Shown here: positions 38,870 through 47,223 of the stretch, one piece after another
How positions within the stretch are numbered: position 1 is the stretch's first letter
How the letters are laid out: the number at the start of each line of letters is the position of its first letter
DNA from: Georgenia soli
Lineage (GTDB): Bacteria; Actinomycetota; Actinomycetes; Actinomycetales; Actinomycetaceae
Reading direction: 5' to 3'
Length of the DNA: 64,000 nucleotides
Assembly (NCBI RefSeq): GCF_002563695.1
Contig: NZ_PDJI01000004.1
Span: 2,418,001-2,482,000 of the forward strand
The notes under the pieces: generated by a model
What the model was told of the DNA's origin: nothing
The model's input: the letters and a program-made list of their open reading frames with translations, nothing else
The model's database searches: none
Program-made: the position numbers and the translations under genes

Positions 38870-38924
38870 CTTGTCTCCCTGGATCGGTCCTCTTGGGTCG
38901 GCCGCGTGCGCCCGGCGCGGGAGG

Positions 38925-40556
38925 TCACGGCACGACGGCCCCGGAGGTCAGGCGGTCGGCGGTGCGGGCGGCGAGCGCCATGATCGTCAGCGCCGGGTTG
39001 GCGCTGCCCTGGGTGGGCAGCACGCTCCCGTCGGTGACGAAGAGGTTGGGCACGGCGAAGGTGCGGCAGTCGCCGTCGACCACGCCGTGCTCGGCGTCGG
39101 CGGCCATGCGGGCGCCGCCCACGAGGTGCGCGTACCGGCGGATCGTGGCGGTCTCGTCCGCCCCTGCGCCGGCGAGGATCTCCTCCATCACGGACTGGGC
39201 GGCGTCGAGCAGCTTCCTGTCGTTGTCGCACTGGCTGTAGGCGAAGTGTGCGACCGGCATGCCGTTGCCGTCGGTCTCGTCCGCGAGGGTGACGCGGTTC
39301 TCCGGCCGCGGCAGGAACTCGCACAGGGCCCCCAGGCAGGCCCAGTGCACGTAGTCGCTCATGTAGGCGCGCAGGGTCTCGCCCCAGTGCCCCTGCGCCG
39401 ACATGTGCTCGGCCCAGGTGATCGGCAGCGGGGAGACGGTCTGGATCGAGAAGCCCCGGGCGTAGTCCTTGCTCGGGTCCGTCTCGTAGAACTGCTCGGT
39501 GCTGACCTCCGGCGGCGGGGCCTTCCACATCCGCACCTCCTGGTCGAAGCGGCCCGCCGTCTGCGGGGCGCCCTGCACCATGAGGTACCGGCCGACCTGG
39601 TCGTGGTCGTTGCACAGCCCGTCCGGGAAGCGTCGGCTCGTCGAGACGAGCAGGAGCCGTGGTGTCTCGATCGAGTAGCCCGCGACGGCGACCGCCCGGG
39701 CCCGCTGGAAGCCGGCCCTGCCGTGGCGGACGTAGTGCACGCCCGTCGCGCGGCCGGTGCGGTCGTCGACCTCCACCCTCGTGACCATCGACTCGGCCCG
39801 GATCTCGGCGCCGCGGTCGATCGCGTCGGGCACGTGCGTGATCAGCGGGGAGGCCTTCGCGTCGACCTTGCAGCCCTGCAGACAGAACCCCCGGTAGATG
39901 CAGTGCGGCCGGTGCCCGAACCGGCCGTTCGCGATGGCGACCGGCCCGACCTTGGCGGTGATCCCGCACGCCTCCGCGCCGCGCAGGAACAGCTCGCCGT
40001 TGCCGGAGACCGGGTGCGGACGGTGCGGGTAGCCGTGTGGGTCGCCCCACGGCCAGTGCTCGCCCGCCACGGGCAGCTCCGCCTCGATGTCGGCGTAGTA
40101 CGGGCGCAGCTCCTCGTACCGCAGTGGCCAGTCGGCCCCCACCCCGTCCACGCTCGCCGTCGTGAAGTCGCTCGGGTGGAAGCGCGGGGTGTAGCCGGCG
40201 TAGTGGACCATCGAGCCGCCGACACCACGGCCGGAGTTGTTGGACCCCAGTGGGACCGGGTCGTCACCGCCGATCACGCGCGGCTCCGTCCAGTAGAGGT
40301 GGTGCGACCCCGCCTCGTCACTGACCCAGTCCTCCTGCGGGTCCCAGAAGGGCCCCGCGTCGATCGCGACCACGTGCCACCCCGCACGGGCCAGGCGCTG
40401 TGTCAGGGTGGCCCCGCCCGCACCGCATCCCACGACGACCAGGTCGACCTCCTCGGCGTCGGCGAAGGTGCGCATCCGGTCCCGCAGCTCGTGGTTCGTG
40501 CCTGGCCGCGGCGGGAGCAGCCACGCCGAGGCGTTCCGGTCCTGCACCCGAGTCAT
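38925..40556 (-). CDS. GMC-family FAD-dependent oxidoreductase, 543 aa
   Basis: Residues ~38-66 form the ADP-binding beta-alpha-beta unit (VDLVVVGCGAGGATLTQRLARAG). A GSNNSGRGVGGSMVHYAG block corresponds to the GMC flavin signature. The C-terminal GSVLPTQGSANPALTIMALA is the conserved end of the family. The fold resembles the flavoprotein subunit of membrane-bound gluconate/alcohol dehydrogenases. Partner genes upstream encode a gluconate-2-dehydrogenase subunit 3-like protein and a small membrane protein, but no cytochrome c subunit is here. ATGA overlap with the subunit-3-like gene. A cysteine-rich segment (HCIYRGFCLQGCKVDAK) is typical of this subgroup. Confidence 0.88.
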   Translation of the reverse strand: MTRVQDRNASAWLLPPRPGTNHELRDRMRTFADAEEVDLVVVGCGAGGATLTQRLARAGWHVVAIDAGPFWDPQEDWVSDEAGSHHLYWTEPRVIGGDDPVPLGSNNSGRGVGGSMVHYAGYTPRFHPSDFTTASVDGVGADWPLRYEELRPYYADIEAELPVAGEHWPWGDPHGYPHRPHPVSGNGELFLRGAEACGITAKVGPVAIANGRFGHRPHCIYRGFCLQGCKVDAKASPLITHVPDAIDRGAEIRAESMVTRVEVDDRTGRATGVHYVRHGRAGFQRARAVAVAGYSIETPRLLLVSTSRRFPDGLCNDHDQVGRYLMVQGAPQTAGRFDQEVRMWKAPPPEVSTEQFYETDPSKDYARGFSIQTVSPLPITWAEHMSAQGHWGETLRAYMSDYVHWACLGALCEFLPRPENRVTLADETDGNGMPVAHFAYSQCDNDRKLLDAAQSVMEEILAGAGADETATIRRYAHLVGGARMAADAEHGVVDGDCRTFAVPNLFVTDGSVLPTQGSANPALTIMALAARTADRLTSGAVVP

Positions 40557-41251
40557 GTCGCACCCCCGCTGACGGGGGCGCCCTCCGACCCTGCCGGCTC
40601 CCCGGAGTGGGCCGCGCGGCGCGTCGGGTCCGACGGGCGGGCGTCCGCCACCTCGAACGGCTCCCGGGCGTCCAGGCCGAGGTTCTTGTACCCGCGCGGG
40701 TACGCGGGACCGCCGAAACCGATCTCGTCCCACGCCCACGGGTGGGAGTAGAAGGCGGTGCACGCGTACCGGGTCCACAGGCTCCACACGTGCAGGGCCA
40801 CCATGCCGTGCCAGCGCTCACCCTCGAGATCGAGGACCGTCGCCAGCACCTGCTCCTGGTGCGCCGGGGGCAGGTCGGCGAAGCGCTGTCCGGCGGAGCC
40901 CGCCAGGTGGCCGGCGTCCTCATCGAGGTGGGCGAGGGTGCGGCGCCAGGCGGCACCGTCCTCCGGCATGTCGTCGTAGTGCCAGCCGTCGGTCTGGCCG
41001 GCGGCGAGCCGGGCGTCGACCATGATCTCGACGGGGACCCTGGGCTCACCACGCTGGCCGAGCAGCTGGTCGCAGAGCGCGCGTGCGGTGCGGGCCTGGT
41101 CGGCGGTGAAGAACCGCAGCGGCCCCGGCGGCTCCAGGCGCGACCGGACGAGGCGTTCGGTCGCCGCGTCCCAGTGCCGGGACTGGGAGAGCGTGTCGAA
41201 GCCGGGGAAGCGCCCTCCGCCGTCGTCCGGGGCGAGCGGGAGCCGGCTCAC
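40553..41251 (-). CDS. gluconate 2-dehydrogenase subunit 3 family protein, 232 aa
   Basis: Matches the small gamma-subunit family partnering GMC flavoproteins. The segment LRFFTADQARTARALCDQLL and the downstream HLAGSAGQRFADLPPAHQEQVLATV are typical of the family, and YACTAFYSHPWAWDEIGFGGPAYPRGYK is the conserved C-terminal block. No twin-arginine signal is visible, unlike many exported members, so this complex may stay in the cytoplasm. The GTG start at 41251 overlaps the stop of the upstream gene (GTGA). The ATGA overlap downstream links it to the GMC gene. Confidence 0.83.
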   Translation of the reverse strand: MSRLPLAPDDGGGRFPGFDTLSQSRHWDAATERLVRSRLEPPGPLRFFTADQARTARALCDQLLGQRGEPRVPVEIMVDARLAAGQTDGWHYDDMPEDGAAWRRTLAHLDEDAGHLAGSAGQRFADLPPAHQEQVLATVLDLEGERWHGMVALHVWSLWTRYACTAFYSHPWAWDEIGFGGPAYPRGYKNLGLDAREPFEVADARPSDPTRRAAHSGEPAGSEGAPVSGGAT

Positions 41252-41724
41252 TGCTCCCTCCGCAGCACCGCCGCGAGGAGCCCCATCCCCCCGACCATGG
41301 TCATGAGGAGCGGTGCCAGGATCGGCGGGCCCATCTCCACGTTGTACCGCCAGTTGCGCCACCCGCCCGGCTTCTGGGCGACGCCGCGGGCGTGCAGGTA
41401 CACGCCCTGCAGGCCGTTCGCCACGATGGTCGCCGACGCCAGCGGCAGCAGGGTCTTCGCCATCCGCCGGCTCGCGAACCCAGCCACGCCCGCGGCCGCG
41501 CCGACGGGGCCGAGGGCCACCGGGGCCCACATCCATCGGTTGCCGAAGCTCGCCCGGTCGTGCTCGAAGTAGATCTCGGCGGCCGTGACCGCTGCCCCTG
41601 CGGCGGTGAGGGCCGCCAGACTCCGCTCGAAGTGGCCCGTACGGATGTCGGCGATGAGCCGGTCGATGCCCTCCAGGCTCGCAGGTGCGCCGCCCTTCCG
41701 AAGGGTCCCGTGTGCTGGTGCCAC
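41248..41724 (-). CDS. small membrane protein heading the GMC oxidoreductase operon, 158 aa
   Basis: I do not recognise a named family. After ~35 polar residues (IDRLIADIRTGHFERSL) there are four hydrophobic segments: LAALTAAGAAVTAAEIYFEH, APVALGPVGAAAGVAGF, LLPLASATIVANGLQGVYL and ILAPLLMTMVGGMGLLAAVL. The GTG at 41724 is chosen because GAGGAGG stands five bases before it; an ATG further upstream (41754) has no ribosome site. It is the first gene of the five-gene operon running to 35976, and could anchor the two oxidoreductase subunits to the membrane (inference from context). Confidence 0.65.
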   Translation of the reverse strand: MAPAHGTLRKGGAPASLEGIDRLIADIRTGHFERSLAALTAAGAAVTAAEIYFEHDRASFGNRWMWAPVALGPVGAAAGVAGFASRRMAKTLLPLASATIVANGLQGVYLHARGVAQKPGGWRNWRYNVEMGPPILAPLLMTMVGGMGLLAAVLRREQ

Positions 41725-41953
41725 AACGCCTCCTCGGTCGAGGAGCTCGCACATCGTCGCTGCTGCTGTCCCCGGGCGGTGCGCGGGCGTGCTGGTTCTC
41801 TGACTTTCGACGGTACGCCTCGCCGCACGGTCCAGCAGGTCGGCCGAGCGGGCCACCCTCTGAACGACCGCCAGGCGCTGGACGCTGAGTCCTCCTGCGG
41901 CTGTTCTCCTGACGCAGCACGTCACTCTTGGCGCCGCGCATCGCCGAAACTGG

Positions 41954-41959
41954 TAACTT
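41954..41959 (+). promoter_or_regulatory. candidate -10 box giving a leaderless PadR transcript
   Basis: TAACTT at 41954-41959 resembles an actinobacterial -10 hexamer and ends seven bases before the padR ATG at 41967. With no ribosome site upstream of that ATG, transcription would start at or next to the start codon, giving a leaderless mRNA. No convincing -35 box with normal spacing was found. Confidence 0.4.
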
Positions 41960-41966
41960 GTGGTGC

Positions 41967-42317
41967 ATGGTACCCGGCGACGACGCCATCCTCTCGAACC
42001 TGCGCCGCGGCGCGCTCGAGTACTGCGTCCTCGCGCTCCTGCGTCCCGAGCCCCGTTACGGGCTCGACATCGCCCGGGCCCTGACCGCCGACGGCGTTCT
42101 CATGAGCGGCGAGGGCACGCTCTACCCGCTCCTCGCCCGCCTGCGGAACGCGGGCCTGGTGGAGACCGCCTGGCAGGAGTCATCCGCCGGTCCGCCCCGG
42201 CGCTACTACGCCCTCACCGCCGACGGCGAGCGTGCGATCGCCGCCTTCGCCCAGGTCTGGCAGCCCTTCCGGGACGCGGTCGACGCGGCCCTCGAGCAGA
42301 GAGCAGAACCGACATGA
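41967..42317 (+). CDS. PadR family transcriptional regulator, 116 aa
   Basis: Winged-helix repressor. RRGALEYCVLALLRPEPRYGLDIARAL and then SGEGTLYPLLARLRNAGLVETAW are the PadR helix-turn-helix and wing, followed by PPRRYYALTADGERAI. The C-terminal helix is the short type of PadR subfamily 2, without the long dimer domain. The ATG at 41967 is used; no ribosome site precedes it and a -10 box ends seven bases upstream. The stop overlaps the next gene by ATGA, so the regulator and the HAAS membrane protein are coupled, a common pairing. Confidence 0.92.
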   Translation: MVPGDDAILSNLRRGALEYCVLALLRPEPRYGLDIARALTADGVLMSGEGTLYPLLARLRNAGLVETAWQESSAGPPRRYYALTADGERAIAAFAQVWQPFRDAVDAALEQRAEPT

Positions 42318-43084
42318 CCGCCGACCGTCGCGTCAACGACTACCTCGACGACGTCGCACGCATGCTTGCGAGCATCGATCCCGTGGACCGTGCGGAAATC
42401 CTCGCCGGGCTCCGGGAGCACATCGACGCCTCGCTCACCGAAGTGGAGCGGCCCGTCGATGACGCCACCGTCCGACAGGTCCTCACCGAGCTCGGCCCGC
42501 CCGACCGGGTGGCGGCATCCGCCCTCTCCACCTTGGGTCCGGTGCCCCGCCCGATCGACCGGCCGACAGCACCGGTAGCCCTGTCCCGGCCGCCGCTGAC
42601 CCAGCCGTGGGTCCCGGTCACCGTCGGCCTCCTGACGGCACTGACGGTGGGCCTCTACCTCCTCGTGCTGGGCGTGAGCGTCGCGCTCCTGGTGACGGAG
42701 CAGCCGGCGACACCACCTGGCGCGGGGAGTGTGGACACGCCGACGCCGCTCCTGCCCGCGTCGTACGACATCCTCTGGAACATGCTGGCCCCGCTGCCGC
42801 TGGTCGGCGTGCCCTGGCTGGTCTCGACGATCCTGCTCGCGTCGTCGGCGCTGTGGTCGACGTGGCAGAAGTGGGCCGGGGCGCTCCTCGCGCCCGTGCT
42901 GGCGGCGTGCTGCGGCCTAGTCGCGTGGTTCGGGTCGCTCGTCCAGCCGGGCGTCACGAGGTCCGTCGTCCTGGTCGCGGTCGGCTCCGCCGTCGCGGTG
43001 GCGGCGGTCGGCGTGCTCGTGCGGCTGTGGCGCGAGGGCGCACGCCGCGCCCGGGAGCCGGTGCCGGCAGGTGTGCCGGCCTGA
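42314..43084 (+). CDS. HAAS-domain membrane protein paired with PadR, 256 aa
   Basis: N-terminal ~80 residues (VNDYLDDVARMLASIDPVDRAEILAGLREHID) match the HAAS/DUF1700-like signalling domain that PadR partners often contain. It is followed by four membrane helices, including VTVGLLTALTVGLYLLVLGVSVALL and ACCGLVAWFGSLVQ, and a basic C-terminus. Family members are thought to take part in membrane-stress signalling with PadR, but molecular function is not established. The ATG at 42314 overlaps the padR stop. The 3' end is duplicated (see repeat at 43061). Confidence 0.8.
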   Translation: MTADRRVNDYLDDVARMLASIDPVDRAEILAGLREHIDASLTEVERPVDDATVRQVLTELGPPDRVAASALSTLGPVPRPIDRPTAPVALSRPPLTQPWVPVTVGLLTALTVGLYLLVLGVSVALLVTEQPATPPGAGSVDTPTPLLPASYDILWNMLAPLPLVGVPWLVSTILLASSALWSTWQKWAGALLAPVLAACCGLVAWFGSLVQPGVTRSVVLVAVGSAVAVAAVGVLVRLWREGARRAREPVPAGVPA

Positions 43085-43121
43085 CGCCCGTGAGGCGGTG
43101 CCGGCAGGCGTGCCCGCCTGA
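43061..43121 (+). repeat. direct duplication spanning the HAAS gene stop codon
   Basis: A 24-bp stretch (43061-43084) holding the last seven codons and TGA recurs at 43098-43121 with 22 of 24 identities and a period of 37 bp. Both copies contain GTGCCGGCAGG and end in CCTGA. It is the third stop-spanning duplication in the window. Confidence 0.8.
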
Positions 43122-43172
43122 TGTGCTCCTGTCCCGGGTGTGCGCCGTGCCCGGCTGTGGTGGAGTACCCCC

Positions 43173-44135
43173 ATGGCCAAGGCGAAGGCGCCCGCGACCG
43201 AGCTCGAGGTAGGCGGCCGGACCGTGCGGATCTCCAACCCCGACCGCGTCTACTTCCCGGGCCCCGGCCACACCAAGCTCGACCTCGCCAGCTACTACGT
43301 CGCCGTCGGCGACGGCGTGGTCAACGCCCTGCGGGAGCGGCCGTGCATGCTCCACCGCTTCCCCGAGGGCATCGAGGGGGAGAAGGTCCACCAGAAGCGG
43401 CTGCCGCACGGGGCGCCCGACTGGGTCCAGACCGTGCGGGTGCACTTCCCCCGGTACGACCGCGACGCCGACGAGCTCTGCGTCACGGAGCTCGCCCAGG
43501 TGATCTGGGCCGTGCAGATGTCCACCGTGGAGTTCCACCCGTGGAACAGCCGGCGGGCGGACGTGGAGAAGCCCGACGAGTGGCGCATCGACCTCGACCC
43601 CGGCGACACCACGGACTTCGCCACCGTCCGACGCGTGGCGGCCGTGGCGCGGGAGGTCCTCGACGAGCTCGGCGCCACCGGCTTCCCCAAGACCACCGGC
43701 GGCGACGGCCTGCACGTCTACGTGCGCATCAGGCCGGAGCACGGCTTCCACGACGTGCGCCGGGCGGCGCTGGCGTTCGCCCGCGAGGTGGAGCGCCGCA
43801 CGCCGGAGGATGCCACGACCACCTGGTGGCGCAAGGACCGCGACCCGTCCAAGGTGTTCGTCGACTTCAACCAGAACGCCCGCGACCACACCATCGCCTG
43901 CGCCTACTCGGTGCGCGGCACCCCGCAGGCCACCGTCTCGGCGCCGGTGACCTGGGACGAGGTCCCCGACTGCGACCCGCGGGACTTCACCGTGGCCACG
44001 ATGCCAGCGCGCTACGCCGAGCTGGGCGACCTCCACGCCGGCATCGACGACGCCGCCTTCGACCTCGCCCCGCTGCTGGAGTGGGCCGACCGCGACGAGG
44101 CCGAGGGCGAGACCGCCCCGCCCGAGCCGGACTGA
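43173..44135 (+). CDS. LigD-type DNA polymerase/primase domain protein, 320 aa
   Basis: Archaeo-eukaryotic primase-fold polymerase like the PolDom of LigD used in bacterial non-homologous end joining. The catalytic Asp pair lies in EWRIDLDPGDT, and the third acidic residue in VFVDFNQNARDHTIACAYSVR; TGGDGLHVYVRI is the conserved His loop. As in many actinobacteria it is a stand-alone polymerase with no ligase or nuclease domain fused and no ku gene within view. The ATG at 43173 starts MAKAKAPATELEV. The role in DNA repair is inferred. Confidence 0.92.
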   Translation: MAKAKAPATELEVGGRTVRISNPDRVYFPGPGHTKLDLASYYVAVGDGVVNALRERPCMLHRFPEGIEGEKVHQKRLPHGAPDWVQTVRVHFPRYDRDADELCVTELAQVIWAVQMSTVEFHPWNSRRADVEKPDEWRIDLDPGDTTDFATVRRVAAVAREVLDELGATGFPKTTGGDGLHVYVRIRPEHGFHDVRRAALAFAREVERRTPEDATTTWWRKDRDPSKVFVDFNQNARDHTIACAYSVRGTPQATVSAPVTWDEVPDCDPRDFTVATMPARYAELGDLHAGIDDAAFDLAPLLEWADRDEAEGETAPPEPD

Positions 44136-44254
44136 GACGACGGCGACCCCCGCGCCAGCCGTAGCGCCGCTCCGCACCCTCAGCCCCCGCGCGGGTCCGC
44201 GCCCCACGCCCCCATGGTGTTGGGTGGACGGCGGACCTACGGAGGAGGGCGGCG

Positions 44255-45616
44255 ATGACTGGGGTCGGGGACCTGGACCTGGACCGGACGACCGCGACGG
44301 TCGAACGGACCCTTCGTGAGCAGCGGGTCGCCGACCTCGCCGGCGTGCTCGCGCCGCTCACGGTGCCGGACGTCGTCGCGGTGCTCGAGCGGCTCCCCGG
44401 CCGCGACCGGGCGGTCGTGTACCGGTTGTTGCCCAAGGAGCAGGCGCTGGAGGTCTTCGAGGCGCTGGACCCGACGCTCCAGGGTGAGCTGGTGCGCGGG
44501 CTGCAGGACGAGGACGTCGCGGGCGTGTTCGCCCGACTCGGCCCGGACGACCGCGTCAGCCTGCTCGACGAGCTGCCGGCGACCGTCGCGAGCAGGCTCC
44601 TCCGGGGGCTCGTTCCCGCGGAGCGCGAGCTCACCGCGGTGGTGCTCGGCTATCCCGCCCGCTCGATCGGCCGCCGGATGAGCCCGGGATACGTCACCGT
44701 CCACCCGGGGGACACCGTGCCGGAGGCGCTCGCCAGGGTCCGGTCCAGGATCGACGACGCCGAGACGGTCTACACGGTCCCGGTGGTCGACGACGGGCGT
44801 CGCCTGGTCGGCGTCGTCAGCCTGCGCGACCTCATGCGCTCCGAGCCGACTTCGGTCCGGGTCGAGGACCTCATGCGCGCCCCCTACGCCGTCCCGGCCG
44901 CCTCCGACGCGGAGGCGGCGGCGCGGCGCTGCGCCGACCTCAAGCTCCTCGCGCTGCTCGTGGTGGACGAGGAGGAGCGGCTGGTCGGCATCCTCACGGT
45001 CGACGACGCACTGCGGATCCTCGAGGAGGCCGAGAGCGAGGACCAGGCGCGGATCGGTGGCTCGGAGCCGTTGCGGCGCCCCTACCTGGCGACTCCGGTG
45101 CGGGCGGTCGTGCGCTCGCGGGTGGTGTGGCTGCTCGTCCTCGGTGTCGGCGCGACGCTGACCGTCCGGGTGCTCGAGGCGTTCGAGGCCACCATCGCGC
45201 AGATGGTGGTCCTGTCCGTGTTCATCCCCCTGCTCATCGGCACGGGCGGGAACACCGGGAACCAGGCGGCGACGACCATCACGAGGGCGCTCGCGCTCGG
45301 CGACGTCAGACCCCGGGACGTCGGCCGGGTGCTGGCCCGTGAGGCCCGCACGGGCGCGAGCCTGGGCCTCGTCCTGGGCGCCGCCGGGTTCGTGCTGGCC
45401 TCGCTGTTCTACGGCGCGGCCGTCGGTGCGGTCATCGGCATCACGCTCCTGGCCGTGTGCACGCTGGCCGCGGCGGTCGGCGGCGTCATGCCCCTGGCGG
45501 CCCGGAGGCTGGGCGCCGACCCGGCGGTGTTCTCCAACCCGTTCATCACGACGTTCGTCGACGCCGCCGGGCTGGTGATCTACTTCCTCGTCGCGCGGGC
45601 GGTCCTCGGTCTGTGA
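44255..45616 (+). CDS. mgtE: MgtE family magnesium transporter, 453 aa
   Basis: Mg2+ channel with a cytosolic gate. The N-terminal helical superhelix domain covers residues ~1-135 (LERLPGRDRAVVYRLLPKEQ), followed by two CBS domains (~140-260: YTVPVVDDGRRLVGVVSL, LLVVDEEERLVGILTVDD), and five membrane helices. The pore motif PLLIGTGGNTGNQAATT is present. Length is the usual ~450. The ATG at 44255 has GGAGGAGG ~7 bases upstream. The ~120 bp upstream contain no M-box magnesium riboswitch I can recognise. It is convergent with hemL. Confidence 0.94.
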   Translation: MTGVGDLDLDRTTATVERTLREQRVADLAGVLAPLTVPDVVAVLERLPGRDRAVVYRLLPKEQALEVFEALDPTLQGELVRGLQDEDVAGVFARLGPDDRVSLLDELPATVASRLLRGLVPAERELTAVVLGYPARSIGRRMSPGYVTVHPGDTVPEALARVRSRIDDAETVYTVPVVDDGRRLVGVVSLRDLMRSEPTSVRVEDLMRAPYAVPAASDAEAAARRCADLKLLALLVVDEEERLVGILTVDDALRILEEAESEDQARIGGSEPLRRPYLATPVRAVVRSRVVWLLVLGVGATLTVRVLEAFEATIAQMVVLSVFIPLLIGTGGNTGNQAATTITRALALGDVRPRDVGRVLAREARTGASLGLVLGAAGFVLASLFYGAAVGAVIGITLLAVCTLAAAVGGVMPLAARRLGADPAVFSNPFITTFVDAAGLVIYFLVARAVLGL

Positions 45617-45622
45617 CGGCGT

Positions 45623-45654
45623 GCGCCGCGCGGGCTCACCAAGGTGTGCGGCGC
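45623..45654. terminator. hairpin between convergent mgtE and hemL
   Basis: GCGCCGC (45623-45629) and GCGGCGC (45648-45654) form a 7-bp stem, with CACC/GGTG pairing possible in the 18-nt loop. It is the only dyad in the 64-bp gap between the convergent stops, so it is the best terminator candidate. Confidence 0.55.
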
Positions 45655-45680
45655 CCCGTCCGGACGTGCGCGGTGCCGCG

Positions 45681-47036
45681 TCAGGCGGGCTGCGCGGCCG
45701 CCGCCGCCCTCGCCGCCCCGGGCAGGGCCGCGAGGATCGCCTCGACCGCCGCGTCGTCGTGCGCGGAGGAGAGGAACCACGCCTCGAACACCGACGGCGG
45801 CAGGGCCACCCCGGCGTCGAGCATGGCGTGGAAGAACGGCGGGTGCCGGAACGTGTCCTGCGCCTGGGCGTCGGCGTAGCTCCGGACCCCGTCGCGGGCC
45901 GCGGCCTCGCCGAAGAAGACCGAGAACAGGCTGCCCGCGCGCTGCACCCGGTGGGCCACGCCGGCCGCGTCGAGCGCCTCGCCGACGGCGTCCGCGACGG
46001 TCCCGGCGGCCCGGTCCACGTGGCGGTAGACGGCGTCGTCGGCGAGGCGCAGGGTGGCCAGGCCGGCCGCCGTCGCCAGCGGGTTCCCCGAGAGGGTGCC
46101 GGCCTGGTAGACGGGGCCGGACGGGGCGAGCAGGTCCATCAGCTCGGCGCGCCCGCCCAGCCCGGCGAGCGGCATCCCGCCGCCGACGACCTTGCCGAAC
46201 GTGAACAGGTCGGGCGTCCAGGGCGCCGATCCGGTCGCGGTGACGTCGCCGCCGGCCGCTGCGCCGTCGAGACCCCACCACCCGGCCGGGCCCACGCGGA
46301 AGCCGGTGAGCACCTCGTCGAGGATCATGAGGGCGCCGTGCGCGGCGGTGAGGCGGCGGATCGCGGCGTTGAAGCCCTCCTCGGGAGGGACCACGCCCAT
46401 GTTCGCGGGGGCGGCCTCGGTGATGACGGCGGCGATCTCGTCGCCGCGCTCGGCGAAGACGGCCTCCAGCGCGGCGACGTCGTTGTAGGCCACCACGATC
46501 GTCTCGGCGGTGGTGGCGGGGGTGACGCCGGCCGAGCCGGGCAGGCCGAAGGTGGCGACGCCGGAACCCGCCTCGGCGAGCAGGGCGTCGACGTGGCCGT
46601 GGTAGCAGCCGGAGAACTTCACCACGATGTCGCGCCCGGTGGCGCCGCGGGCGAGCCGGATCGCGGTCATCGTGGCCTCGGTGCCGGTCGAGACGAAGCG
46701 GACCTTCTCCACGGCGGGCACCCGGTCCCGCACGGCCTCGGCGAGCTCGACCTCCGCCTCCGTGGGGGCGCCGAAGGAGAGACCCCTGCGTGCGGCCGCC
46801 TCGACGGCCTGGACGACCTCGGGGTGCGCGTGACCGAGGAGCCCGGGACCCCAGCTCATCACCAGGTCGACGTACTGCCGGCCGGTGACGTCGGTGATGT
46901 ACGGGCCGGACGCCGAGGCGACGAACCGCGGGTCGCCGCCCACCGAGCCGTAGGCGCGCACGGGGGAGTTCACCCCGCCGGGGATGACGGCCCGGGCGCG
47001 GGTGAAGAGGTCGTGCATGGTGTCGACGCCGGTCAT
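45681..47036 (-). CDS. hemL: glutamate-1-semialdehyde 2,1-aminomutase, 451 aa
   Basis: PLP enzyme turning glutamate-1-semialdehyde into 5-aminolevulinate, the second C5-pathway step. The PLP-binding Lys is in [18 protein letters not shown] near residue 281; [12 protein letters not shown] carries the cofactor-binding Asp; [14 protein letters not shown] and the early [10 protein letters not shown] are diagnostic of HemL over ordinary class-III aminotransferases. The ATG at 47036 has AAGGAG seven bases upstream. It is the last gene of the minus-strand heme run, 187 bp after hemB, with a strong palindrome in the gap. Confidence 0.96.
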   Translation of the reverse strand: MTGVDTMHDLFTRARAVIPGGVNSPVRAYGSVGGDPRFVASASGPYITDVTGRQYVDLVMSWGPGLLGHAHPEVVQAVEAAARRGLSFGAPTEAEVELAEAVRDRVPAVEKVRFVSTGTEATMTAIRLARGATGRDIVVKFSGCYHGHVDALLAEAGSGVATFGLPGSAGVTPATTAETIVVAYNDVAALEAVFAERGDEIAAVITEAAPANMGVVPPEEGFNAAIRRLTAAHGALMILDEVLTGFRVGPAGWWGLDGAAAGGDVTATGSAPWTPDLFTFGKVVGGGMPLAGLGGRAELMDLLAPSGPVYQAGTLSGNPLATAAGLATLRLADDAVYRHVDRAAGTVADAVGEALDAAGVAHRVQRAGSLFSVFFGEAAARDGVRSYADAQAQDTFRHPPFFHAMLDAGVALPPSVFEAWFLSSAHDDAAVEAILAALPGAARAAAAAQPA

Positions 47037-47123
47037 CGGTCTCCTTCTGTTGTTCTGCGGCTCCGCGCAGTCCGTGCGTGGTGGGTGTGAGAGGGCGTGC
47101 TCCGGGGGTGCTGCGGACCGGGA

Positions 47124-47166
47124 CTGCTACAACTTCGGTGCCACTACCGCACCGAAGTTGTAGCAG
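47124..47166. repeat. perfect 17-bp-arm palindromic element between hemB and hemL
   Basis: CTGCTACAACTTCGGTG (47124-47140) and its exact reverse complement (47150-47166) surround a 9-nt loop (CCACTACCG). Outer GGACC/GGTCC flanks pair in addition after a small bulge. It is more AT-rich than the surrounding DNA. It lies between two genes of one transcription direction, so it could be a REP-like dispersed element, a transcription attenuator before hemL, or an operator. Confidence 0.75.
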
Positions 47167-47223
47167 TGGTCCGAATCATGACTGACGGCGGGATCGGGAG
47201 CCCGCCAGGAGCTGGGTCGCTGG

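Noticed and set aside
44136..44254. M-box magnesium riboswitch upstream of mgtE
   Set aside because: The region is too short and has none of the conserved M-box loops.
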